From Streptomyces sp. ICBB 8177 (GTDB lineage: Bacteria > Actinomycetota > Actinomycetes > Streptomycetales > Streptomycetaceae): a DNA stretch of 64,000 bases. Where the stretch lies: NCBI RefSeq assembly GCF_003144095.1, contig NZ_NSKH01000002.1, forward strand, positions 507,024 through 571,023, in the 5' to 3' direction. Under the pieces are notes generated by a model. That model saw nothing but the letters and a program-made list of their open reading frames with translations, was not told the DNA's origin and did no database searches. The position numbers were made by a program, and so were the translations under genes. The first letter of the stretch is position 1; each line of letters starts with the position of its first letter. Positions 44,886 to 53,547 of this stretch are shown piece after piece.

Positions 44886-46226
44886 CTACGCGTTCGGCCT
44901 GCCCATCGCCCTGAACGTCCAGCCCGCCTCGCGCCACCGTTCCGGGTCCAGCGTGTTGCGGCCGTCCAGGACGACCCGCTCCGCGGCCACCCGCGCCAGC
45001 TGAGCGGGATCGAGTTCGCGGAACTGCTTCCACTCCGTCAGGTGCAGCACCGCGTGCGCGCCGCGGACCGCGTCCAGCGCGGTGGGGGCGTAGGCCAGCG
45101 TCGGGAAGAGCCTGGCCGCGTTCTCCATGCCCTTCGGGTCGAAGACGGTGACCTGCGCGCCCTGGAGGTGTATCTGGCCCGCGACGTTCAGCGCGGGCGA
45201 GTCGCGTACGTCGTCGGAGTCGGGCTTGAACGTCGCGCCCAGCACCGCGACCCGCTTGCCGAGGAACGCGCCGCCGCACGCCTCCCGGGTCAGCTCGACC
45301 ATGTGCGACCTGCGGCGCATGTTGATCGAGTCGACCTCGCGCAGGAAGGTCAGCGCCTGGTCCGCGCCCAGCTCGCCCGCGCGGGCCATGAAGGCGCGGA
45401 TGTCCTTGGGCAGGCAGCCGCCGCCGAAGCCGATCCCGGCGCGCAGGAACTTGCGGCCGATGCGGTCGTCGTGGCCGATCGCCTCGGCGAGCTTCACCAC
45501 GTCGCCGCCGGCCGCCTCGCAGACCTCGGCCATCGCGTTGATGAACGAGATCTTGGTGGACAGGAAGGAGTTCGCCGCGTTCTTCACCAGTTCGGCGGTG
45601 GCGTAGTCGGCGACGACGAACGGCGTGCCGTCGCCCACCGGCTTGGCGTAGACCTCGCGCAGCACCTTCTCCGCCGTACCGCCGCGCACGCCCACCACGA
45701 TGCGGTCCGGGCGCAGGGTGTCCTCCACGGCGAAGCCCTCGCGCAGGAACTCCGGGTTCCACGCCAGCTCGACCGCGTCCCCGGCCGGGGCCAGTTCGGC
45801 GACGCGCGCCGCGAGCCGGGCCGCGGAGCCGACCGGGACGGTGGACTTGCCGACGACCAGCGCGGGGCGGGTCAGCAGCGGCGCCAGCGTGTCGATCGCG
45901 CTGTCGACGTAGCTCATGTCGCAGGCATACTCGCCGTGCTTCTGGGGGGTGTTGACGCAGACGAAGTGCACGTCGCCGAAGCCGGCCACCTCCTGCCAGG
46001 AGGTGGTGAAGCGCAGCCGCCCGGTCGAGCCCTCGATGCCCTCGACGTGCCGGGCCAGCAGCTCGTCGAGCCCGGGCTCGTACATCGGCACCCGTCCGGC
46101 CCGCAGCGTCTCGATCTTGGCGGGGTCGACGTCCAGACCCAGCACCTCGAAGCCCAGCTCCGCCATCGCGGCGGCGTGCGTCGCGCCGAGGTAGCCGGTG
46201 CCGATCACGGTGAGCTTCAGCGTCAC
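44886..46226 (-). CDS. UDP-glucose 6-dehydrogenase
   Basis: 446 aa NAD-dependent enzyme making UDP-glucuronate. The Rossmann motif GTGYLG is at 9-14. Catalytic residues include Glu159-162 region NPEFLREG, Lys215 in AELVKNAAN and Cys271 in GFGGGCLPKD. The C-terminal domain keeps ATFKPDSDDVRDSP. The GTG at 46226 starts the fold. The product could feed capsule or wall polysaccharides, in keeping with the LCP and glycosyltransferase genes downstream. It is monocistronic and divergent from the acyl-CoA dehydrogenase gene. Confidence 0.94.
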   Translation of the reverse strand: MTLKLTVIGTGYLGATHAAAMAELGFEVLGLDVDPAKIETLRAGRVPMYEPGLDELLARHVEGIEGSTGRLRFTTSWQEVAGFGDVHFVCVNTPQKHGEYACDMSYVDSAIDTLAPLLTRPALVVGKSTVPVGSAARLAARVAELAPAGDAVELAWNPEFLREGFAVEDTLRPDRIVVGVRGGTAEKVLREVYAKPVGDGTPFVVADYATAELVKNAANSFLSTKISFINAMAEVCEAAGGDVVKLAEAIGHDDRIGRKFLRAGIGFGGGCLPKDIRAFMARAGELGADQALTFLREVDSINMRRRSHMVELTREACGGAFLGKRVAVLGATFKPDSDDVRDSPALNVAGQIHLQGAQVTVFDPKGMENAARLFPTLAYAPTALDAVRGAHAVLHLTEWKQFRELDPAQLARVAAERVVLDGRNTLDPERWREAGWTFRAMGRPNA

Positions 46227-46416
46227 GGAGTTCTCGCCCTTCGCAGTGCGCCGTCGAATGCGTCAGCCGAGCATAGTCGGGGTGAATGAGGGGTGCCGAG
46301 CACGCCGGGGCGCGCCTGGGCGGCGACCGGGGCGCGCCTGGGCCCCTGAAACCCGGGGCGCTGTCGGCAAACTCACGTATCGCGGCTCAGGGCGGCGGCC
46401 GTAGAATTAGGTTACT

Positions 46417-46428
46417 TAACGGTAGTTA
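46417..46428. promoter_or_regulatory. Small inverted repeat upstream of acyl-CoA dehydrogenase
   Basis: TAAC-GGTA-GTTA lies 24 bp before the start codon, within an AT-rich patch (46400-46430) that also holds TAGAAT (46402-46407), a possible -10. It is a candidate repressor site for a fatty-acid regulator. Confidence 0.4.
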
Positions 46429-46451
46429 GCAGAGCTTGGGAGTGAGAGACC

Positions 46452-47630
46452 TTGGCGGGTTCGACTGATTTCGACCTCTACCGGCCCTCCGAGGAGCACG
46501 ACATGCTCCGTGAGACGGTGCGCTCTCTCGCCGAGGCGAAGATCGCGCCGTTCGCCGCCGAGGTGGACGAGCAGGGCCGCTTCCCGCAGGAGGCCCTCGA
46601 CGCGCTGGTCGCCGCCGACCTCCAGGCCGTCCACGTCCCCGAGTCCTACGGCGGCGCCGGCGCCGACGCGCTCGCCACCGTGATCGTCATCGAGGAGGTG
46701 GCCCGCGTCTGCGCGTCCTCCTCCCTGATCCCGGCCGTCAACAAGCTGGGCTCGCTGCCGGTGGTCCTGTCCGGCTCGGAGGAGCTGAAGAAGAAGTACC
46801 TGGGCCCGCTCGCCAAGGGCGACGCGATGTTCTCGTACTGCCTGTCGGAGCCGGACGCCGGTTCGGACGCCGCGGGCATGAAGACCCGCGCGGTGCGCGA
46901 CGGCGACTCCTACGTCCTCAACGGCGTCAAGCGCTGGATCACCAACGCGGGCGTCTCCGAGTACTACACGGTGATGGCCGTGACCGACCCGGAGAAGCGC
47001 TCCAAGGGCATCAGCGCGTTCGTGGTCGAGAAGTCCGACGAGGGCGTGTCGTTCGGCGCCCCGGAGAGGAAGCTCGGTATCAAGGGCTCGCCGACCCGCG
47101 AGGTCTACCTCGACAACGTGCGCATCCCCGCCGACCGCATGATCGGCGCCGAGGGCACCGGCTTCGCCACCGCGATGAAGACCCTCGACCACACCCGCAT
47201 CACCATCGCCGCCCAGGCGCTCGGCATCGCGCAGGGCGCGCTGGACTACGCCAAGGGCTACGTCCAGGAGCGCAAGCAGTTCGGCAAGCCGATCGGCGAC
47301 TTCCAGGGCGTGCAGTTCATGCTGGCCGACATGGCGATGAAGCTGGAGGCGGCCCGCCAGCTGACGTACTCCGCCGCGGCCCGCTCCGAGCGGGTCTCGC
47401 TGGGCGCGGACGGCCGCGCCGAGGACCTCACGTTCTTCGGCGCCGCCGCCAAGTGCTTCGCCTCCGACGCCGCGATGGAGATCACCACCGACGCGGTCCA
47501 GCTCCTCGGCGGCTACGGCTACACCCGTGACTACCCGCTTGAGCGCATGATGCGCGACGCGAAGATCACCCAGATCTACGAGGGCACGAACCAGGTCCAG
47601 CGCATCGTGATGGCGCGTAACCTGCCCTAG
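46452..47630 (+). CDS. Acyl-CoA dehydrogenase
   Basis: 392 aa flavoenzyme of beta-oxidation or branched-chain acid breakdown. CLSEPDAGSDAAG and WITNAG are the FAD/substrate motifs, RKQFGKPIGDFQG the dimer helix, and the catalytic base is Glu377 in QIYEGTNQ. The start is TTG 46452 with GGGAGTGAG upstream; a later ATG (about residue 18) would lose part of the N-terminal helix. It is a single gene with a strong terminator. Chain-length preference cannot be told. Confidence 0.93.
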   Translation: MAGSTDFDLYRPSEEHDMLRETVRSLAEAKIAPFAAEVDEQGRFPQEALDALVAADLQAVHVPESYGGAGADALATVIVIEEVARVCASSSLIPAVNKLGSLPVVLSGSEELKKKYLGPLAKGDAMFSYCLSEPDAGSDAAGMKTRAVRDGDSYVLNGVKRWITNAGVSEYYTVMAVTDPEKRSKGISAFVVEKSDEGVSFGAPERKLGIKGSPTREVYLDNVRIPADRMIGAEGTGFATAMKTLDHTRITIAAQALGIAQGALDYAKGYVQERKQFGKPIGDFQGVQFMLADMAMKLEAARQLTYSAAARSERVSLGADGRAEDLTFFGAAAKCFASDAAMEITTDAVQLLGGYGYTRDYPLERMMRDAKITQIYEGTNQVQRIVMARNLP

Positions 47631-47654
47631 TTCTCCGGCAGTTCGACCGTTTTC

Positions 47655-47687
47655 GACGGCCCCCGGCGCACCGCGCCGGGGGCCGTC
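47655..47687 (+). terminator. Terminator after acyl-CoA dehydrogenase
   Basis: Perfect 15-bp arms GACGGCCCCCGGCGC (47655-47669) and complement (47673-47687), with a three-base loop and TCTGTGT following. Confidence 0.9.
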
Positions 47688-47791
47688 TCTGTGTCCCCGC
47701 GAGCAGGTCGCTGTGTGAAGCGGCTCGTCAGCGGTGTTGGTGACAACGTTGGCCCGGGTTTCTTGGTTCTTCCTTTGCCGTTCACTCCTTG

Positions 47792-47848
47792 TTGACGCAT
47801 GAACATCAACAGTAGTTTTCCAGCCAGCCACCACTGCCTGTGGTGGCA
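47792..47848 (+). promoter_or_regulatory. Upstream region of the S53 peptidase gene
   Basis: TTGACG (47792-47797) with TAGTTT (47813-47818, spacing 15) may be a promoter. An inverted repeat TGTTGA/TCAACA overlaps the -35. A leader hairpin CCACCAC-TGCCT-GTGGTGG follows near 47829-47847. The 315-bp gap 47631-47945 holds no other feature besides the terminator. Confidence 0.35.
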
Positions 47849-47945
47849 GTCGCGAGACGGTGTCCCTGCACCTTCCGCCGCGCCGCGACGCACCCGCACC
47901 GCAGTTCTGTAACTCCCGGTTCATCCAGCCTCAGGAGGCAGTACG

Positions 47946-49202
47946 TTGCGCACCCCCATATCGGCGTCCCCCCTCGCCACGCCCTCGCGCCGCATCGCCT
48001 GGTCCGTGGTCGCGTCCGCCGCTCTCGCCGTGTCCGGCCTGGCCGCCGCCGCGCCCGCCGGAGCCGCCGCCGCGACGCACGCGGGCCCGTCGTGGACCCG
48101 GTCCTGCGCCGCCCCCAGCAGAGCGGGCGTCATGGCCTGCAACGCCCTGCGCGTCACCAGCGTCAAGGAGCACGTCAGCGCAGACGGCGTCAGCCCGGAC
48201 GCCACCCCGTCCGGCTACGGCCCGAGCGACCTGCGCAGCGCCTACAACCTGCCCGCGAACGGCGGCTCCGGCCAGACCGTCGCGATCGTCGACGCCTACG
48301 ACGACCCCAACGCCGCCTCGGACCTGGCGACTTACCGCAGCCAGTACGGCCTGCCCGCCTGCACCACGTCCAACGGCTGCTTCGAGAAGGTCAGCCAGAC
48401 CGGCAGCACCACCAGCCTGCCGAGCGCGGACAGCGGCTGGGCCGGTGAGATCTCCCTCGACCTCGACATGGTCTCGGCGATCGCCCCGAACGCCCACATC
48501 ATCCTGGTCGAGGCCAAGTCGGCGACCACCGCCAACCTCGGCACCGCCGTCAACGAGGCCGTGAAGCTGGGCGCGAAGTTCGTCTCCAACAGCTACGGCG
48601 GTTCCGAGTCCTCCTCGGACTCCACCTACGACAGCGAGTACTACAACCACCCCGGCGTCGCCATCACCGCCTCCTCCGGTGACGACGGCTACGGCGTGGA
48701 GTACCCGGCCGCCTCCAAGTACGTCACCGCGGTCGGCGGCACCTCGCTGGCGAAGGCCTCCAACTCCCGTGGCTGGAGCGAGAGCGTGTGGTCGACCTCG
48801 TCCAGCGAGGGCGCGGGCTCCGGCTGCTCCAAGGACGACGCCAAGCCGACCTGGCAGAAGGACACCGGCTGCTCCAAGCGCACCGTCGCCGACGTCTCGG
48901 CGGTCGCCGACCCGGCCACCGGTGTCGCGGTCTACCAGACCTACGGCGCCTCGGGATGGTCGGTCTACGGCGGCACCTCGGTCGCCTCGCCGATCATCGC
49001 CGCCGTCTACGCGGACGCCGGCGCCCCGTCCTCCGGCTCGACCCCGGCCTCCTTCCCGTACGCGCACACCTCGTCGCTCAACGACGTGACCAGCGGCAAG
49101 ACCGCGTCGTGCTCGCCGGCGTACCTGTGCACCGCGGAGACCGGCTACGACGGCCCGACGGGCCTCGGCACCCCGAACGGCCTGACCGCCTTCACCGGCT
49201 GA
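47946..49202 (+). CDS. Secreted S53 (sedolisin-type) serine peptidase
   Basis: 418 aa exported protein. The signal peptide (1-43) ends near AGAAA. The sedolisin catalytic set is present: Glu168 and Asp172 in GEISLD, oxyanion Asp246 in SSGDDG, and nucleophile Ser345 in GGTSVASP. Six or more cysteines suggest disulfides. Only about 45 residues lie between signal peptide and catalytic fold, far shorter than the roughly 180-residue pro-region usual in the family. The start is TTG 47946 with AGGAGG well placed. It acts outside the cell, probably on protein nutrients. It ends at a bidirectional terminator. Confidence 0.88.
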   Translation: MRTPISASPLATPSRRIAWSVVASAALAVSGLAAAAPAGAAAATHAGPSWTRSCAAPSRAGVMACNALRVTSVKEHVSADGVSPDATPSGYGPSDLRSAYNLPANGGSGQTVAIVDAYDDPNAASDLATYRSQYGLPACTTSNGCFEKVSQTGSTTSLPSADSGWAGEISLDLDMVSAIAPNAHIILVEAKSATTANLGTAVNEAVKLGAKFVSNSYGGSESSSDSTYDSEYYNHPGVAITASSGDDGYGVEYPAASKYVTAVGGTSLAKASNSRGWSESVWSTSSSEGAGSGCSKDDAKPTWQKDTGCSKRTVADVSAVADPATGVAVYQTYGASGWSVYGGTSVASPIIAAVYADAGAPSSGSTPASFPYAHTSSLNDVTSGKTASCSPAYLCTAETGYDGPTGLGTPNGLTAFTG

Positions 49203-49298
49203 CACCTCGCGGTGAGGCCGAGGGCCACCACGGCGGTGCCCGGCCCACGCCCGGCCCGGCACCGCGCACCGGCCGGCTGACCCCCGGTCACGACACGA

Positions 49299-49342
49299 CG
49301 TACGGCGTGAGCCATCCCCTCACGGGAGGCTCACGCCGTACG
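49299..49342. terminator. Bidirectional terminator
   Basis: Perfect 15-bp arms CGTACGGCGTGAGCC (49299-49313) and complement (49328-49342), with a 14-base loop, between the convergent peptidase and LCP genes. Confidence 0.9.
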
Positions 49343-49367
49343 CGTGTGTCACCGGACGCGGTGCGGG

Positions 49368-50651
49368 TCAGCCCGCCGAGCCGGACGCCGTGGCGCCCGC
49401 CGTCACCGGTTCGTCGTTCTGGATCTGGCTGAACAGCTGCTTGGCCTTCGTCATGTCCCACTGCACCGCGTCGCCGTCGCTGGGGGTCTGGAGGTTCGCG
49501 TTGCCGATCGGGACGGTGATGGACTTGCCCTTGCCGCTGGAGACGTCCTTCATGTCGAAGAACATCTCGCCCAGGTCGAACAGGCTCATGCCCTTGTCGA
49601 CGTTGAGCGTCTCCAGGCCCGCGCCGAGCACCGGGTAGAGCTTGAACGGGTTGAGCACGGTCGAGGGGGACGCGGCCTGGTGGGCCAGGGTCGAGAGGAA
49701 CTTCTGCTGGTTGCGCATGCGGCCCAGGTCCTCGTCGGCCTCCGCGTGCCGCTCGCGCACGAACTCCAGCGACTGCGCGCCGTTGAACTTCTGGCAGCCG
49801 GCCTTGAAGTCGGCGCCCGAGTCCTTGTCCACGATCGGCTTGTCGAGGCACATGTTGACGCCGCCGAGCGCGTTGACCAGGTTGACGAAGCCGGTGAAGC
49901 CGATCTCCGCGTAGTGGTCGATGTGGATGCCGGTGTTGTACTCGACGGTCTGGATCAGCAGGGCCGGGCCGCCCCAGGAGTACGAGGTGTTGAGCTTGTG
50001 CGTGGTCGCCGGGTACTTCTTGCCGGAGGCGCCGGTGAACGCCGGGATCGTGACGTAGGAGTCACGCGGCAGGCTCATCAGGGTGTCGCCGTTGCTGCCG
50101 GTGTGCAGGATCATCATCGAGTCCGTGCGCCCGCCGTCGGCGGCACCGGTGTGCAGCTGCTCCTCCTCCTGCTTGCTCATGCCCTCGCGGCTGTCCGAGC
50201 CGACGATCAGGTAGTTGGTGCCCTTGCCGGTCGCCGGCTGGTTCGGTACCGCGCTCAGGTCCACCGTGCGCGACAGCTTGCCGTCCGCCCAGAAATACGT
50301 GCCGACGCTCGCCGCGATCAGCACGACGACCAGCGTGAGCACGCCGTACGTGATGCGCTTGCGCCAGTTCTTCGGGCGCCCGGCGCCGCCGCCCCCGGCC
50401 CGGTAGACGCGGCCCGCGCCGCCGCCCCCGTCCGGCTGCCGTGGCACCCGTCCCCCGGAGCCGCCGCCCCTGCGCGGGGACAGCTCCGGGGGCAGCGGCG
50501 GCTCGGCGTGCGAACCGTAGGCACCTCGCGCCTGCGGCGGCGGGCCGTACTGCTGATGCTGTACGTGTCCGTCACGTCGCTGTACGTGCGGCATCACGCG
50601 AGCGCCGTCCTGCTCGCCGTCGTCGGTCCAACCCTCGGGCCATCCGTTCAT
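49368..50651 (-). CDS. LytR-CpsA-Psr (LCP) family protein, first copy
   Basis: 427 aa. A cytoplasmic Gly/Pro/Arg-rich tail (1-95) and one transmembrane helix (about 100-122) precede the extracellular LCP domain (about 145-310). That domain has the substrate-binding Asp/Arg residues in LIVGSDSREG, SLPRDSYV and FVRERHAE-type motifs. LCP proteins transfer undecaprenyl-linked glycopolymers onto peptidoglycan or other acceptors. It lacks the C-terminal LytR_C domain found in the two later copies. The ATG at 50651 has no clear ribosome site, so the start is less certain. Confidence 0.9.
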   Translation of the reverse strand: MNGWPEGWTDDGEQDGARVMPHVQRRDGHVQHQQYGPPPQARGAYGSHAEPPLPPELSPRRGGGSGGRVPRQPDGGGGAGRVYRAGGGGAGRPKNWRKRITYGVLTLVVVLIAASVGTYFWADGKLSRTVDLSAVPNQPATGKGTNYLIVGSDSREGMSKQEEEQLHTGAADGGRTDSMMILHTGSNGDTLMSLPRDSYVTIPAFTGASGKKYPATTHKLNTSYSWGGPALLIQTVEYNTGIHIDHYAEIGFTGFVNLVNALGGVNMCLDKPIVDKDSGADFKAGCQKFNGAQSLEFVRERHAEADEDLGRMRNQQKFLSTLAHQAASPSTVLNPFKLYPVLGAGLETLNVDKGMSLFDLGEMFFDMKDVSSGKGKSITVPIGNANLQTPSDGDAVQWDMTKAKQLFSQIQNDEPVTAGATASGSAG

Positions 50652-50820
50652 GCTCAGCAGTGTGCCCGCTGAACCTGGGCGCCAGGGAGCCGGAGACGGT
50701 TCTGTAGCAGAGCTGATGGATTGGTCACACGACTTTCATGATCATCGGGTGGTGTGTGCCACGGGAGGGGGTGGTGTGGCGGGTGGGGTAGGCGCTGGGC
50801 AGGCGACTAAGGTGCGGAAC

Positions 50821-51222
50821 GTGTCCGGTGGGAGCGATCTGCGGGAACTGCTGGCCGGGATGCGTCCCGAGCTGAACGCGGGCTGTTACGTCTTCAGCAC
50901 GGTCGATGACGGTGTCGTACCGGGGGGCGTGACCCCTGTGGTCGTCGTCGCCGAACGCGAGGGGCTGACGCTGGTCGTACCCCAGCGGGAGGCGGACGCG
51001 GCGGGGCTGGAATACACATACGTGGCGGGCTGGATCACGCTGCGCATCCACTCGGCACTGTACGCGGTCGGGCTCACCGCCGCCGTGGCACGGGAACTCG
51101 CCGACGCGGGCCTGAGCTGCAACGTCGTTGCGGGATTCCATCACGACCACCTGTTCGTGCCGTACGAGCGAGCCGCTCAGGCGGTCGCCCTGCTGGAGGA
51201 TCTCGCGCGGCGCTCCGCCTGA
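50821..51222 (+). CDS. ACT-domain protein
   Basis: 133 aa from GTG 50821, with two tandem ACT-like halves (FSTVDDG, VVVVAEREGLTLVVP, then WITLRIHSALYAVGLTAAVARELADAGLSCNVVAGFHHDHLFVP). It resembles the CASTOR/COG3602 group, probable amino-acid sensors of unknown partner. No ribosome site exists; TAAGGT (50808-50813) ends seven bases before the start, the leaderless pattern. The longer frame from 50650 is unsupported. Single gene. Confidence 0.8.
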   Translation: MSGGSDLRELLAGMRPELNAGCYVFSTVDDGVVPGGVTPVVVVAEREGLTLVVPQREADAAGLEYTYVAGWITLRIHSALYAVGLTAAVARELADAGLSCNVVAGFHHDHLFVPYERAAQAVALLEDLARRSA

Positions 51223-51298
51223 GACGGCGGCGGGTCAGATCGAAGGCGCCAACGAGCCCAATTACGTGGGGAGTTCGCCCCATCGGGGCGTCGTCGGC

Positions 51299-51715
51299 TC
51301 ACCTTTCCCGCGCGTCGCTGCCCCGTATCGCCGTCGTGCCCATCCGCATGTCGCACTTGAGCAGGTACGCGGCGATCTCCTCCGGCTGGGCGCAGCGGGG
51401 GAGCGGGTCGAGGCCGACCAGGACCGCCACCGGCCCGCCGTCCGCCACGAAGCGCGCCCACTGGTCGCCGACGGTCAGCCGCACGTCGTGCGACCAGCCG
51501 TCCACCCGCAGCCGCGCACCCCGCGCGTCCAGCGTCACCCGCTCCCCGATGTACGGGATGCTGCGCGACGGCTCCGCCAGCCCCAGCGCGTCCGCGAAGT
51601 CCCTCGCCTCGCACGCGCCCTCCGGATGCGCCGCCAGCAGGAACGCGACCTGCCCGATCGCGGTCCTCTCCAGCCACGACCACGTGGCCAGCGCGTGGAT
51701 GTCCTCCGGCGTCAC
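51299..51715 (-). CDS. Hypothetical protein coupled to an HATPase gene
   Basis: 138 aa, soluble. The N-terminal part (VTPEDIHALATWSWLERTAI) is helical and may be a winged-helix-like fold; the C-terminal part is beta-rich with ERVTLDARGARLRVDG. I do not recognise a family. The GTG at 51715 overlaps the stop of the upstream ATPase gene by four bases (GTGA), so translation is coupled and the two products probably work together. Confidence 0.65.
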   Translation of the reverse strand: MTPEDIHALATWSWLERTAIGQVAFLLAAHPEGACEARDFADALGLAEPSRSIPYIGERVTLDARGARLRVDGWSHDVRLTVGDQWARFVADGGPVAVLVGLDPLPRCAQPEEIAAYLLKCDMRMGTTAIRGSDARER

Positions 51716-52149
51716 CCGTCCACCTCGGACTTCAGCACGAACCACACCTCTTTGCCCGGCGCCCCGTCCGCCGCGGGAATCGCACCCCAGGCGTGCGCCG
51801 TCTTGCTCAGCAGAAACATCCCCCGCCCACTCTCCGAGAGGAAGTCCGGCTCGCGCACGACCGGCAGCTCCGGCTCCTTGTCGCTCACCGAAACCCGGAC
51901 CCCACCCGCGATCCTACGCAGCGTCAGCACGCATTCCGGCGAGTTCGCATGTTTGTGGACGTTGCTGAGGAGTTCCGTCACGCCCATCGCGGCCGGGCGT
52001 GCGAGGTCCTCGACCTCCCACGCCCGCAACTGCGCGCGGACGATCCGGCGGACGACGGCAAGGGCGTGCGGGGCGGCGGCCAGGGACAACCGGCAGTGTG
52101 AGGTGCTCAGTTGGACGGGAGCGTCGATCGGGGGAACTTCGGCGTTCAT
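51712..52149 (-). CDS. GHKL ATP-binding protein (anti-sigma/regulatory kinase type)
   Basis: 145 aa. The ATPase domain has a modified N box ELLSNVHKHAN, G1 with Asp in SVSDKEPEL and G2 SGRGMFLLS. This type is very common in Streptomyces next to XRE/DUF397 genes, and few have known targets. The ATG at 52149 gives the usual start. An in-frame GTG at 52167 is possible and would place a TTA (bldA-dependent) codon at position three. It is divergent from the XRE regulator. Confidence 0.82.
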   Translation of the reverse strand: MNAEVPPIDAPVQLSTSHCRLSLAAAPHALAVVRRIVRAQLRAWEVEDLARPAAMGVTELLSNVHKHANSPECVLTLRRIAGGVRVSVSDKEPELPVVREPDFLSESGRGMFLLSKTAHAWGAIPAADGAPGKEVWFVLKSEVDG

Positions 52150-52271
52150 GTACTCAAGTAACCTCACGGCGCGTTACCGTGACCAGTGTCTGACCCGGTA
52201 CGCACGGTGACGTACGGCTGCCTGTCGGCGCGTACCGGTTGCCAATGGCATGCGCTGGGAGGTGGGTCGCG

Positions 52272-53081
52272 GTGGGGAAGGAAGAAACCGCGCAGATGCT
52301 GCGGTACTTCGGCAGTCAGGTCAAGCACTTCAGGGGTCTGAAGGGCATGACCCAGGAGGAGCTGGGCAAGGCGGTCGGCTACTCTCTGGACACGATCGCG
52401 TCGATCGAACAGGGCCGCCGTCCCCCGCCGTTGAAGTTCTTCGACCCGGCGGACTGCGTGCTGTGCGCGGGCGGGATCATCGCGAACGCGAAGAGGTTCT
52501 TGGAGTTCCCCCGGTATCCCGCGTTCTTCGCTGAGTTCGCTGACGCCGAAGCGAAGGCGATCAGCGTCAGCTACTACGAGTGCATGGCCATTCCAGGACC
52601 GTTGCAGACCGAGCCTTACGCGCGGGCGGCGATCAGTGCTTACTGCCCGCCCTACAGCCCGGAGCAGGTGGACCAGTACGTCGCCGCCCGGCTTGAGCGC
52701 AAGGCTCTGCTTACGCGCAAGCCGCCTGCCATCCTCGGATTCGTGATCGAGCACGCCGTGTTGAGGAGGCCGATCGGAGGCCGCGAGGCATTCAAGAAGC
52801 AGCTTCTGCACGTAGCCGAAGCTGCTCGCCGCAACAACGTGACGCTCCAGGTGATGCCGGATGGCTGCGAGGAACACGCCGGGCTAGAGGGCCCGATGAC
52901 GCTCCTGGAGACGGAGGACCGGCGGATGGTCGGCTACGTCGAGTACCAGGGCGGCAGTGAGTGGGTCTCGAAACCGGAAGACGTCAGCGTCCTCCACCAG
53001 CGCTATGGGATCATCCGAGCGCAGGCCCTGACAACCAGGGACTCGCTGGCGTTGATCGAAAGTCTGGCAGGAGAGCTATGA
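52272..53081 (+). CDS. XRE-family regulator with DUF5753 domain
   Basis: 269 aa. The helix-turn-helix is at about 12-62 (FRGLKGMTQEELGKAVGYSL, IASIEQGRR) and the DUF5753 domain runs from about 90 to 265 (YYECMAIPGPLQTEPYARA and VEYQGGSEW are typical). These proteins are paired with DUF397 genes in Streptomyces; some control development or antibiotic production. The GTG at 52272 has GGGAGGTG upstream. Base composition is less GC-rich at third positions than neighbouring genes. ATGA overlap with the next gene. Confidence 0.9.
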   Translation: MGKEETAQMLRYFGSQVKHFRGLKGMTQEELGKAVGYSLDTIASIEQGRRPPPLKFFDPADCVLCAGGIIANAKRFLEFPRYPAFFAEFADAEAKAISVSYYECMAIPGPLQTEPYARAAISAYCPPYSPEQVDQYVAARLERKALLTRKPPAILGFVIEHAVLRRPIGGREAFKKQLLHVAEAARRNNVTLQVMPDGCEEHAGLEGPMTLLETEDRRMVGYVEYQGGSEWVSKPEDVSVLHQRYGIIRAQALTTRDSLALIESLAGEL

Positions 53082-53260
53082 GCGATCTCAAGTGGGTCAA
53101 GAGCAGCTACAGCGGCAATGCTGGAGGCAACTGCGTTGAGGTTGCGGCCTGTCCGGAAGCCATCCACGTCCGCGACAGCAAGGACCCCAACGGGCCCGCG
53201 TTGACGTTCGAGCCCCGGCAGTGGGACGCCTTCGTGCGGTTCGCTGCGCAGCACGACTGA
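53078..53260 (+). CDS. DUF397 protein
   Basis: 60 aa single DUF397 domain: WVKSSYSGNAGGNCVEVA, then IHVRDSKDPNGPALTF and WDAFVRFAA. The ATG overlaps the XRE stop (ATGA). DUF397 proteins are small partners of XRE/DUF5753 regulators, perhaps in a toxin-antitoxin-like or signalling pair; the mechanism is not settled. The coupling fixes the start. Confidence 0.9.
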   Translation: MSDLKWVKSSYSGNAGGNCVEVAACPEAIHVRDSKDPNGPALTFEPRQWDAFVRFAAQHD

Positions 53261-53288
53261 CCGACGTCTACGGCGACGAGGGAGCACC

Positions 53289-53531
53289 ATGAGCGATCTC
53301 GTTTGGCGCAAGTCCAGCTACAGCGGCAGCAACGGCGACCAGTGCGTTGAAGTCGCCCTGGAATGGCGGAAGTCGAAGTACAGCGGCAACCAACGCGGCG
53401 AGTGCGTCGAGGTCGCCGTCTGCCCCTCCGCCGTCCACGTCCGCGACAGCAAAGACCCCGACGGTCCCGCCCTCACGTTCGACCCCGTGCGATGGTCCGC
53501 CTTCGTGCGGTTCGCCGCTCGGCGGGACTGA
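53289..53531 (+). CDS. DUF397 protein with duplicated head
   Basis: 80 aa, 20 longer than its neighbour. The first 23 residues (WRKSSYSGSNGDQCVEVA) are repeated as WRKSKYSGNQRGECVEVA at 26-43, a period of 20 residues (60 bp). One normal DUF397 tail (VHVRDSKDPDGPALTF, FVRFAARRD) follows. It looks like a fusion of two tandem DUF397 genes at the shared CVEVA. ATG with GGGAGCACC upstream, 28 bp after the previous gene. It ends before a 22-bp inverted repeat. Confidence 0.88.
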   Translation: MSDLVWRKSSYSGSNGDQCVEVALEWRKSKYSGNQRGECVEVAVCPSAVHVRDSKDPDGPALTFDPVRWSAFVRFAARRD

Positions 53532-53547
53532 GAGCGGCCTCCGTCGC

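Noticed and set aside
52272-53531. Classic toxin-antitoxin pair
   Set aside because: XRE/DUF5753 with DUF397 resembles a pair in layout, but neither product has a recognised toxin motif; left as a regulator module.
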